DNA of 64,000 nucleotides from Pseudonocardia ammonioxydans (GTDB lineage Bacteria; Actinomycetota; Actinomycetes; Mycobacteriales; Pseudonocardiaceae). Where the stretch lies: positions 62,001 to 126,000 of the forward strand of contig NZ_FOUY01000015.1 of the NCBI RefSeq assembly GCF_900115005.1, in the 5' to 3' direction. The notes below the pieces were generated by a model that had not been told where the DNA came from, made no database searches, and saw only the letters and a list, made by a program, of their open reading frames with translations. Of the stretch, positions 27,319-34,778 are shown in pieces (the first letter of the stretch is position 1; the number at the start of each line of letters is the position of its first letter). Made by a program: the position numbers and the translations under genes.

Positions 27319-28686
27319 ATGGACACCAGCAGAGGCAGCACCGAACGCTCCGCAGTGGACCAGGACCGGCCCGCCGACCCCCGGGCCGTCCGCAAGGCCG
27401 CCTGGGCCGGCCTGGTCGGGACGACGCTCGAGCAGTACGACTTCGTCATCTACGGCACCGCGTCCGCGCTGGTGTTCTCGACGCTGTTCTTCCCGAACGT
27501 CTCGCCGGCCGTCGGCATCCTGGCGAGCTTCTCCGCCTACGCCGTCGGCTTCCTCGCCCGGCCACTGGGCGGGCTGTTCTTCTCCCGCTACGGCGACCGG
27601 CTCGGCCGCAAGTGGGTCCTGGTGGCGACGCTGCTGCTGATGGGCGGCTCGACGCTGCTCATCGGGCTGCTGCCGACCTACGAGTCGATCGGCCTGCTGG
27701 CCCCGGCGCTGCTGGTGCTGTGCCGGTTCTTCCAGGGCTTCGGTGCCGGCGCCGAGCAGGCCGGTGCGGCGACCCTGCTCACCGAGACGGTCGGGCGCGG
27801 ACGCCGTGGCCGGTACGCCTCGCTGGTCATGGTCGGTGCCGCCCTGGGCACCGCGCTCGGTGCGGTCATCTGGATCCTGGTCCAGCTGATGCCCGAGGAG
27901 CAGCTGATGGACTGGGGCTGGCGGCTGGTGTTCCTGTCCAGCATCGTCGTCACCGTCGTGGCGATGCTCGTGCGGCGCCGCCTCGACGAGAGCCCGGTGT
28001 TCGCCGAGCTCAAGGACGCCCACGTCGCGCCGCGCAAGCCGGCCGGTGAGGTGTGGCGGCACGGCCGGCGCCCGCTGCTGCTGGCGTTCGGGATGAACGT
28101 CGGCGGGAACGCGCAGTCCTACACCTTCCAGGTGTTCATGGCGACCTACCTGATCACGATCGTCGGGGTCGACGAGAACTTCGTGCCGAAGGTGCTGCTG
28201 GTCGGTGCGCTGGCCGGTGGCGTGGCCGCCGTCGCGTTCGGGGCGCTGTCCGACCGGCTGGGCCGGCGCCCGGTCTACTCGGCGATCATGCTCGCCCTGG
28301 TGCTGCTGCCCGCGCCGTCGTTCGTCGCGCTGGGCACCGGTGACCCGGCGGCGATCGTGGCCGTGCTGATCCTGGGCTTCGTCCTGGCCGTCAACGGTTC
28401 GGTCGGCGTGCAGATGAGCTACTTCCCGGAGCTGTTCGGCAACCGGTACCGCTACGCCGGGGTCACCCTCGGGCGCGAGTTCTCCGCCGCGCTCGGCGGC
28501 GGCATCGCGCCGCTGATCTGCGCGGGGCTGCTCACGCTGTTCGCCGACTCGTGGATCCCGGTCGCGGTGTACATGTCGGTGATGGCCGCGATCAGCCTGT
28601 ACGCGGCCCGCAAGGCGCCCGAGACCCTGGACCGCGACCTGTCGGTACCCGAGGACGCCGGTCGCGAACCGGCGACGGCCCGCTGA
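27319..28686 (+). CDS. MFS transporter, metabolite:proton symporter (MHS) type
   Basis: A 455-residue permease with twelve predicted hydrophobic segments. The MHS subfamily markers are present: LVGTTLEQYDFVIYGTASAL in helix 1, the loop RYGDRLGRKWVL between helices 2 and 3, CRFFQGFGAGAEQAGA, and the second-half copy GALSDRLGRRPVYS. MHS carriers import organic acids (citrate, ketoglutarate, shikimate, proline betaine). Following the sugar-acid dehydrogenases it is the likely importer of their substrate; a hairpin at 27248-27273 may tune its expression. Confidence 0.9.
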   Translation: MDTSRGSTERSAVDQDRPADPRAVRKAAWAGLVGTTLEQYDFVIYGTASALVFSTLFFPNVSPAVGILASFSAYAVGFLARPLGGLFFSRYGDRLGRKWVLVATLLLMGGSTLLIGLLPTYESIGLLAPALLVLCRFFQGFGAGAEQAGAATLLTETVGRGRRGRYASLVMVGAALGTALGAVIWILVQLMPEEQLMDWGWRLVFLSSIVVTVVAMLVRRRLDESPVFAELKDAHVAPRKPAGEVWRHGRRPLLLAFGMNVGGNAQSYTFQVFMATYLITIVGVDENFVPKVLLVGALAGGVAAVAFGALSDRLGRRPVYSAIMLALVLLPAPSFVALGTGDPAAIVAVLILGFVLAVNGSVGVQMSYFPELFGNRYRYAGVTLGREFSAALGGGIAPLICAGLLTLFADSWIPVAVYMSVMAAISLYAARKAPETLDRDLSVPEDAGREPATAR

Positions 28687-28708
28687 GCGGTTTGGCCCGG
28701 CCCACCCG

Positions 28709-28770
28709 CGCCGAGATGCGGCTCAGCGCGAATCGTGGATCTCTGCGGAGCGCTGATCTGCATCTCGGCG
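28709..28770. terminator. 62-bp long interrupted palindrome between convergent genes
   Basis: Arms CGCCGAGATGC (28709-28719) and GCATCTCGGCG (28760-28770) pair perfectly; after a 3x3 internal loop TCAGCGC (28723-28729) pairs with GCGCTGA (28750-28756). It sits between the converging MFS and flavin oxidoreductase genes and can act in both directions. The remaining gap to 28819 shows only GC-rich sequence. Confidence 0.6.
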
Positions 28771-28819
28771 GGCGCCGGGGCGTCGCGCGGTGCGTCGTGC
28801 CGGCCGGGCAGTGGCGCGG

Positions 28820-30079
28820 TCAGCCGGCCGAGACCGGGGTGCGGCGCGCCCAGGCGGGGGCCCGCTCCGGGCGGAACCCGACGCCGACCAGGAAGGCCGG
28901 GACGATCTGCAGCGCCGGCACCCGGCGCATGAGCCGGATCAGCGGGGCCGGGGGCCCGTCGAGGTCCCCGGCCAGTGCCGGGCCGGCGAGGTTCGCGTGC
29001 ATGATCCGCTGCAGGCCCTGGACCAGCACCGTCGGTACCAGCCGGCGGTTGCGGACCCGGGCCAGATCGCGCGGGGCCACGGTGCCGCGCCGCAGCGGTG
29101 CGGCGAGCACGGCGGCGGTGGCGACGGCGTCCTGGATCGCCAGGTTGATGCCGACGCCGCCGACCGGCGACATCGCGTGTGCGGCGTCGCCGATGCACAG
29201 CAGCCCGTCGACGGCCCAGCGGCGCAGCCGGTTGAGCCGGACGTCGAGGTGCTTGACCTCGTCCATCGATTCGAGCTCGCCGACCCGGTCGGCGAACTCC
29301 GGGATCAGCTCGGCCACGTCGGCCCGGAACGCCTCGATCCCGCGCGACCGCAGACTCGCGTCGGTGCCCTTGCGGGCGAGGTATCCGATCTGGAAGTAGC
29401 CCTCCCGCGGGATGGTCACGGCGAACCGGCCCCGCCCGACCTTCGGCAGCAGGGCCGCCTGCGTCTCGTCGGCCCGGCGCGGCAGCCGGAACCACCACGT
29501 GTCGAACGGGACGTCGAACTCGGTCACCGGCAGCCCGGACTCGGCGCGCAGCACCGAGTGCCGTCCGTCGCAGCCCACGGTCAGGTCGGCCCGGAGCTCG
29601 CCGTCGGTGTGCTCGCCGTCGCCGGTGGTGGTCCGGTAGCGGACACCGACGACCCGGCCGTGCTCGCGGACCACCGAGGTGGCCCGGGTGTCCATGCGCA
29701 GGTGGAACGTGGGCTCGGCGCGGCCGGCGTCGGCCAGCAGGTCGAGCAGGTCCCACTGGGGGACGAGCGCGATGTAGGGGTGGCGCACGCCGACCCGCTC
29801 CAGCAGGCGGAGGTTGCCGATCCGCTGGAGCCCCCCGTGCTCGTCGGGCAGGGCGACCTCGTCGACCCGGCTCTGCGGCAGCTGTGCGAACCGTTCGCCG
29901 AGACCCAGGTCGTCGAGCAGCTGCAGGGTGGTCGGATGCACGGTGTCGCCGCGGAAGTCGCGCAGGAAGTCGCCGTGCTTCTCCAGCACGGTCACCTCGA
30001 CACCGGCCCGGGCCAGCAGCAGCCCGAGCATCATCCCCGCCGGGCCGCCCCCGACCACACAGCACGTCGTCCGTTCCAT
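28820..30079 (-). CDS. FAD-dependent oxidoreductase/monooxygenase
   Basis: A 419-residue group A flavoprotein. Motifs: VVGGGPAGMMLGLLLARAG (FAD Rossmann) at the start, the DG motif CDGRHSVLRAESG and the GD motif CIGDAAHAMSPVGGVGINLAIQDA. It lacks the thioredoxin-like C-terminal domain of the enzyme at 13836, so it belongs to another subgroup (PobA/UbiH-like). The ATG at 30079 follows GAGGTG; a GTG three codons earlier is also possible. A MarR-type inverted repeat lies just upstream, suggesting induction by its substrate, but no regulator gene is adjacent. Confidence 0.88.
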   Translation of the reverse strand: MERTTCCVVGGGPAGMMLGLLLARAGVEVTVLEKHGDFLRDFRGDTVHPTTLQLLDDLGLGERFAQLPQSRVDEVALPDEHGGLQRIGNLRLLERVGVRHPYIALVPQWDLLDLLADAGRAEPTFHLRMDTRATSVVREHGRVVGVRYRTTTGDGEHTDGELRADLTVGCDGRHSVLRAESGLPVTEFDVPFDTWWFRLPRRADETQAALLPKVGRGRFAVTIPREGYFQIGYLARKGTDASLRSRGIEAFRADVAELIPEFADRVGELESMDEVKHLDVRLNRLRRWAVDGLLCIGDAAHAMSPVGGVGINLAIQDAVATAAVLAAPLRRGTVAPRDLARVRNRRLVPTVLVQGLQRIMHANLAGPALAGDLDGPPAPLIRLMRRVPALQIVPAFLVGVGFRPERAPAWARRTPVSAG

Positions 30080-30093
30080 GGCGCCCACCTCAT

Positions 30094-30109
30094 TTCAACC
30101 GTTGTTGAA
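30094..30109 (-). promoter_or_regulatory. MarR/TetR-like operator before the flavin oxidoreductase
   Basis: The perfect inverted repeat TTCAACCGTTGTTGAA lies 15 bases upstream of the start in an AT-rich patch rare in this window. The TTCAAC/GTTGAA half-sites resemble MarR-family operators. Its regulator is not encoded next to it. Confidence 0.5.
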
Positions 30110-30181
30110 TTAAGGCGAGTATGCGCCGGTGGCGGCCCTCGCGCAATGCCGTAAACCACCACGAACGGTCGGTCCGGCCGG

Positions 30182-31306
30182 TCAGGAGTGCGCCGCGGTG
30201 CGGAACGCGCCGAGCAGCTCGGGTCCCTCGGGCCCGGTCCAGAGCACCTGGGTGAGCAGCACGTCGACGGTGCCGGTGGCAGGGTCGGAGCGCCAGCCGG
30301 TGCCGAGCCCGCCGTCCCAGCCGTAGCGACCGCCCGGTTCGACGCACAGGCCGGCGCCCCAGCCGGCGCCGTCGAGGAACATCGCAGCGCCGGCCCGCTG
30401 GTCGGGGGTCAGCCGGTCGGTGGTCAGCTCGGCGACCGAGCCGGGGGACAGGACCGGGCCACCGCCCGAGCGCAGTGCCCGGGCGAACGCCAGCAGGTCG
30501 TCCATAGTGGACACGAGACCGGCGGCTCCGGAGGGGAAGGCCGGTGGAGTCGCCCAGGCGCCGTCCACCGGGTCGAACACCGTGAACCCGCCGCCGGGGT
30601 CCGGCGCGAGTTGCGGGACGAAGCGGTGCCGCTCTGCGGCGGGAACGTGGAACCCGGTGTCGCGCATGCCGAGCGGGGTGAACACCCGCTCCCGGAGCAC
30701 GCTGCCCAGGTCCGTCCCGCACACCCGGGCCAGCAGGACACCGAGCAGGTCACCCGAGGTCTGGTAGAGCCACCGCCGGCCCGGCTGCGCGATCAGCGGG
30801 AGCGCCGCGAGGCGGGCGAGCCAGTCGTCGGGACAGGGGAGCGGGTAGCTGCCGGGCGGGCCATCGCTGCCCAGCCCGGCGTAGGCCTGCTGGGTCGGCA
30901 GGTCGGACGACGGCCGGGGGAGCATCCCGGCACCGCAGCGGTAGGACAGGACGTCGGCGACGGTGATCGCGCGCTCGGCGGGGACGGTGTCGTCGAGCCC
31001 GCCGGCCTCGTGAGCGAGCACCCGGGGCCGGGCCAGCTCGGGCAGCCACCGCGCGACCGGTTCGTCGAGGTCGAACGCACCGTCCTCGGCGAGGCTCAGC
31101 GCGGCGACCGCGGTGATCGGTTTGGTGATCGAGGCGATGCGGACGATCGTGTCGCGGCGGAGGGCGCGGCCGGCATCGTCGTCGCCGAGGACGTGCACCA
31201 CCGGTTCCGTCCCCGGCCGGTCGACGGCGGCGATCAGCCCCGGGACCTGCCCGGAGTCGACGGCGCGGCGCAGCACGCCCGTGGTGCGGTCGGGTGCTGT
31301 GGGCAC
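30182..31306 (-). CDS. Serine hydrolase, beta-lactamase/EstB family
   Basis: A 374-residue class C-like serine hydrolase without a signal peptide. The SxxK motif is SITK (IVRIASITKPITAV, nucleophile Ser in SITK), and the second motif is the YxxxG-like YQTSGDLLGVLLA; the third motif is not a clear KTG, and GWDGGLGTGW may serve. Such cytoplasmic members are usually esterases or peptidases rather than lactamases. GTG start; GGGAGG precedes it and overlaps a hairpin at 31317-31349. Confidence 0.85.
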   Translation of the reverse strand: MPTAPDRTTGVLRRAVDSGQVPGLIAAVDRPGTEPVVHVLGDDDAGRALRRDTIVRIASITKPITAVAALSLAEDGAFDLDEPVARWLPELARPRVLAHEAGGLDDTVPAERAITVADVLSYRCGAGMLPRPSSDLPTQQAYAGLGSDGPPGSYPLPCPDDWLARLAALPLIAQPGRRWLYQTSGDLLGVLLARVCGTDLGSVLRERVFTPLGMRDTGFHVPAAERHRFVPQLAPDPGGGFTVFDPVDGAWATPPAFPSGAAGLVSTMDDLLAFARALRSGGGPVLSPGSVAELTTDRLTPDQRAGAAMFLDGAGWGAGLCVEPGGRYGWDGGLGTGWRSDPATGTVDVLLTQVLWTGPEGPELLGAFRTAAHS

Positions 31307-31316
31307 GGAGGCCTCC

Positions 31317-31349
31317 CGGGGTCGGTGCGTCTCACCGGTTCCGACCCCG
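31317..31349 (-). terminator. Hairpin between the methyltransferase and serine hydrolase genes
   Basis: Nine-base arms CGGGGTCGG / CCGACCCCG with a 15-base loop. The downstream arm (as read on the minus strand) includes the first bases of the GGGAGG ribosome-binding site of the hydrolase, so it may affect translation as well as terminate the upstream message. Confidence 0.4.
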
Positions 31350-31376
31350 CGGGCCCCGCGACCTCATCGGTTCACG

Positions 31377-32201
31377 TCACCGCTTGACGCCGACGCCACC
31401 CGCGATGCAGCGCTGCACGTCGTCCTCGGTCTTGAGCTGCGGGCCGTCCGGCCACCACTGGTAGCACGGCACGATGCCCGGGTCGACCATCTCCAGGCCC
31501 GGGAACAGGCCCTCGAGCTCGCTCATCGTGCGGAACCGGCCGCTGCCCATCGGGCTGTGCACGAAGACCTGCTCCATCCGGCGGGCCAGCTCGCTGTCGG
31601 CGTTCTCCGGGTCGAAGAAGTGCGCGACGGCGACCACGCTGCCCGGCGCCAGCCGGTCGACGAACTCCTGCATGATCTTCTGCGGACGGTCGGAGTCCTC
31701 GAAGTGGTGGATCGTGCCGATGTGGAACAGCGCCACCGGCTGCTCGAGGTCGAGGAAGCCCTGCACCGCCGGGTCGGAGACGACGGCCTCCGCGTCGCGG
31801 ATGTCGGCGGGGGAGAACCGGGTGAACTCGTTGTCCTCCAGCAGCGCCCGGCCGTGCGCGATGACCGTCGGGTCGTTGTCGACGTAGACGACCCGGGCCT
31901 CGGGCTGCAGGCGCTGGACGATCTGGTGGGTGTTCTCCGCGGTCGGCAGGCCGGATCCGCAGTCGAGGTACTGCGTGATCGAGGTCTGGGTCGCGATGAA
32001 GCGGGCCGCACGGATCAGGAAGGCGCGGTTGTCCACGGCGAGCTGGTTGACCTCGGGCGCGACCTGGCGGACCCGCTCGATGGTCTCCCGGTCGACCTCG
32101 TAGTTGTCCTTGCCACCGAGGGCGTAGTCGTAGACCCGGGCGATGCTGGCCTTCGTCGTGTCGATGTACGCGGGAGCGCGACCTTCGGTCGGCTGGGCCA
32201 T
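31377..32201 (-). CDS. SAM-dependent methyltransferase, DUF574 family
   Basis: A 274-residue protein of the actinobacterial Methyltransf_19/DUF574 family: the N-terminal IDTTKASIARVYDYALGGKDNYEVDRE signature, SAM-binding YLDCGSGLPTAENTHQIV and acidic strand VVYVDNDPTVIAHGRALL. Function unknown; these genes are numerous in actinomycetes and often lie beside XRE/DUF397 regulators, as here. The ATG at 32201 is chosen; a GTG five codons upstream is an alternative. The divergent gap to 32422 shows no clear promoter hexamers. Confidence 0.9.
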   Translation of the reverse strand: MAQPTEGRAPAYIDTTKASIARVYDYALGGKDNYEVDRETIERVRQVAPEVNQLAVDNRAFLIRAARFIATQTSITQYLDCGSGLPTAENTHQIVQRLQPEARVVYVDNDPTVIAHGRALLEDNEFTRFSPADIRDAEAVVSDPAVQGFLDLEQPVALFHIGTIHHFEDSDRPQKIMQEFVDRLAPGSVVAVAHFFDPENADSELARRMEQVFVHSPMGSGRFRTMSELEGLFPGLEMVDPGIVPCYQWWPDGPQLKTEDDVQRCIAGGVGVKR

Positions 32202-32422
32202 CAGAGCTGTCCTCACTCGAGTCGTCGGCGGTCGGTGGCGGTCGTCACTGCTCGCGCGTCACCGTAGCGGACGCGCTCCGCCGACACGCACGGTGATCGC
32301 GACGAGCGGTGCCGTGATCGGAAGACCTGCCGACCTGCGTCTCGGATGTGTAAGGTGAACCACCCGATCGCGCGTTCGACGCACCCCCATCGGGGTGGGC
32401 GGCAGCGACCGGCCCAGAACGA

Positions 32423-33379
32423 GTGACCGGCCCGGAACGCCAGCCGGTCAGCGAGCAGAGAGCCGACCCGCAGGAGCCCGTCCCGGTGGTCCCGAGCCCG
32501 AACAGCCCCACGCCCCCCGGCGCCGACCGCGGCCCCACCGCACGGCGGATCGTGCTCGGCTCGCACCTGCGGCGGCTGCGCGAGCGGGCGGGGATCAAGC
32601 GGGCCGACGCGGCGTACGCGATCCGCGGCTCCGACTCGAAGATGAGCCGCCTCGAGTCCGGCAAGGTCGGGTTCAAGCAGCGCGACGTCGCCGACCTGCT
32701 CACCATGTACGGCTACACCGACGGGCCCGAACGCGACCAGGTGCTCGCGATGGCCGAGGAGAGCAACGAGAGCGGCTGGTGGGCCCGCTACAACGACGTC
32801 GTCCCCGGCTGGTTCGAGGACTTCGTGGGGCTGGAGGCGTCGGCGTCGCGGATCTCGTCCTACGAGCTGCTGTTCGTGCCGGGCCTGCTGCAGACCGAGG
32901 CGTACGCCCGGGCGGTCGCCGCCGGCGGGCACCCCGCCCTGCCGCCGGCCGAGCGGGCCGACGTGGAGAAGCGGGTCGAGGTCCGGCTGCGCCGGCAGCG
33001 GGTGCTGCACCGCAAGGACGCGCCGACGTTCTGGGTGGTGCTCGACGAGGCGGTGCTGCACCGGCCGGTCGGCGGCCGCGCGGTGCACCGGGCACAGGTC
33101 GAGCACCTGCTGGAGCAGTCGGCGCTGCCCAACGTGATCATCCAGCTGCTGCCGTGGGACCTGTCCGGCTACGGCGCCGAGCACGCGTTCACCATGCTGC
33201 GGTTCGCCGAGCCGGAGCTGCCCGACCTGGTCTATCTCGAGGAGATGACCGGGGCGTCCTACCTGGACAAGCGGGTGGACGTCGAGCGGTACGGCCGGTC
33301 GATGGACCGGCTGACGGTCGACGCGTTGTCCCCGGAGCGGACCAAGCAGGCGTTGTCGAAGCTGCTCACCGAACTCTGA
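32423..33379 (+). CDS. XRE-family regulator with DUF5753 domain (WhiJ-like)
   Basis: A 318-residue regulator. Residues about 45-95 form a helix-turn-helix (LGSHLRRLRERAGIKRADAA, SKMSRLESGKVGF); the rest is the DUF5753 effector region, with ISSYELLFVPGLLQTEAYARAV and the Pro-rich NVIIQLLPWDLSGYG. Streptomyces relatives (WhiJ/AbaA clusters) work with a small DUF397 protein in developmental control. Here the DUF397 gene is 1.1 kb downstream, with a CPBP protease gene on the other strand between them. The N-terminal 40 residues are Pro-rich and poorly conserved, so the GTG start is moderately certain. Confidence 0.88.
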   Translation: MTGPERQPVSEQRADPQEPVPVVPSPNSPTPPGADRGPTARRIVLGSHLRRLRERAGIKRADAAYAIRGSDSKMSRLESGKVGFKQRDVADLLTMYGYTDGPERDQVLAMAEESNESGWWARYNDVVPGWFEDFVGLEASASRISSYELLFVPGLLQTEAYARAVAAGGHPALPPAERADVEKRVEVRLRRQRVLHRKDAPTFWVVLDEAVLHRPVGGRAVHRAQVEHLLEQSALPNVIIQLLPWDLSGYGAEHAFTMLRFAEPELPDLVYLEEMTGASYLDKRVDVERYGRSMDRLTVDALSPERTKQALSKLLTEL

Positions 33380-34214
33380 GGCCGGGCGCTCCGAGGCCGA
33401 GCCGGCCGCGGGTCAGCACCAGCGTCAGCACTCCCGCGCCGACGGCCGTCACCTGCACCACCGCGTCGAAGAACGCCGGGGCGAACGAGAAGACGTCCTG
33501 GTAGAGCAGCCCGGTCCAGGTGTTCTGCCCGGCGTGCATCATCGCCACCAGCAGCACGCTGCCGCCGCTGCGGGCGAACAGCCACGCGTAGACCAGCGAG
33601 ATGCCGACCGTCCCGGCCGTGAACCAGAGCAGCGTCGTCGTCACGCCGCCCTGCTCGACCACGATCAGCGGGGCGTGCCACACCGCGAACAGCACGCCGA
33701 CCAGCAGTGCCGCCCGCGCGGGCCCACCGGGCCCCGGGTGGCGCGCCTGCAAGCGGACCTGCAGGAACCCGCGCCAGCCGAACTCCTCGCCCAGGCCGGC
33801 GAGCACGAAGATCGCCACCAGGTTGATCGGTGCGGAGACGAGCACGGCGGTCGACGGGGCGGCGAGCTGTTGGTCCGGGAACGCGACCGCGGTGGCGGCG
33901 TAGGCCACCGCGAGCGTGCCCGCGCCGAGCCCGGTCAGTGCGAACACGTGATAGCGCAGCGGAACCCGCCATCGCAGCACCCGGCCCCACAGCTCCCGCA
34001 CACCGGAGCGACCCTCCGCGAGCGCGACCACCACGAACGCGCACACGCTCGGCCCGACCGGCGCGAGCAGCACGCTGCGGCCGATGACGAGCTGTACCGG
34101 CCAGCTCGCCGCGGCGAGGAGCAGGCAGAACGCGAGCACCGGCCACCGCCGGACGACCGCGCGCAGGCCGCGTGGGCGGTCCGTCGGACCGTCTCCCGGC
34201 GTCCTGCGGCCCAC
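33366..34214 (-). CDS. CPBP family intramembrane metalloprotease
   Basis: A 282-residue membrane protein with about eight hydrophobic segments. All CPBP/Abi motifs are present: GLGEEFGWRGF with Glu143/Glu144 and Arg148, FAVWHAP with His180 and AMMHAGQN with His227/Asn231. Such enzymes are related to CAAX prenyl proteases and, in bacteria, to bacteriocin immunity. The GTG start follows GGAGGAG. Its 3' end overlaps the XRE gene by 14 bases, and it interrupts the usual XRE-DUF397 pairing. Confidence 0.9.
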   Translation of the reverse strand: MGRRTPGDGPTDRPRGLRAVVRRWPVLAFCLLLAAASWPVQLVIGRSVLLAPVGPSVCAFVVVALAEGRSGVRELWGRVLRWRVPLRYHVFALTGLGAGTLAVAYAATAVAFPDQQLAAPSTAVLVSAPINLVAIFVLAGLGEEFGWRGFLQVRLQARHPGPGGPARAALLVGVLFAVWHAPLIVVEQGGVTTTLLWFTAGTVGISLVYAWLFARSGGSVLLVAMMHAGQNTWTGLLYQDVFSFAPAFFDAVVQVTAVGAGVLTLVLTRGRLGLGAPGLRVR

Positions 34215-34435
34215 GTCTCCTCCGGCTCATCGGTGGCACCGTGTGTCTCGTCGGCACCGTGCGTCCGGTTCCGGTCGTACCAGACCGGCGACCGCTGGGA
34301 CCGCCTGTCCTGCAACCGGGCGCGGCTCACCGACCGCCGGGCGCGGACGGACCGGTTCGGCGTTCTCGCCCCTTGTGTCCGGTGCTAACTTTTGTCGCAA
34401 CGGAAAATGCACGTGCAGATGAGATGAGCGTTCGC

Positions 34436-34663
34436 ATGGCACAGATGCACCTGAGCGACCCGGCGTCGATCGACTCCCTGGCCTGGCGCAAGAGCGTCCG
34501 CAGCGGCTACCAGGGCAACTGCGTGGAGCTCGCGGTGGCCGGCGAGAACGTCGCGGTCCGCAACTCCCGCGACCCGCACGGCACGGTCCTGGCCTTCCCG
34601 GCCGCGGGCGTGGCCGCGTTCCTGGCCTCCATCAAGAACGGCGAGCTGGACGACCTCGCCTGA
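34436..34663 (+). CDS. DUF397 domain small protein
   Basis: A 75-residue protein with the family core SLAWRKSVRSGYQGNCVELAVAG, VAVRNSRDPHGTVLAFPAAGVAAFLASIK. DUF397 proteins accompany WhiJ-type XRE regulators and are thought to modulate them. An ATG at 34424 would add four residues; the later ATG is preferred for the purine-rich GAGATGAG before it. The 34215-34435 gap before it contains no other gene I can support; it has an AT-richer patch (CTAACTTTTGTCGC at 34386) that may hold the promoter. Confidence 0.88.
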   Translation: MAQMHLSDPASIDSLAWRKSVRSGYQGNCVELAVAGENVAVRNSRDPHGTVLAFPAAGVAAFLASIKNGELDDLA

Positions 34664-34746
34664 GACCTCCCGCGGGCGGCCGTCCCGACCACGGCCGCCC
34701 GCGGTGAGCCGGCGGCACGGCACGCGAGACCGGCCACAGGAGATCA

Positions 34747-34770
34747 CCTACCCCGCGCGAGCGGGGTAGG
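34747..34770 (+). promoter_or_regulatory. Perfect hairpin with GCGA tetraloop touching the ribosome-binding site of the split methyltransferase
   Basis: CCTACCCCGC pairs with GCGGGGTAGG around GCGA, a GNRA tetraloop. The 3' arm runs straight into AGGAAGGA, the ribosome-binding site of the GTG at 34779. It could be the DUF397 terminator or a translational control hairpin. Confidence 0.55.
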
Positions 34771-34778
34771 AAGGACCC

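Noticed and set aside
30182..31306. True beta-lactamase conferring resistance
   Set aside because: SITK and YQTSG fit the wider serine-hydrolase family, but there is no signal peptide and no clear KTG triad, so esterase or peptidase is more likely.
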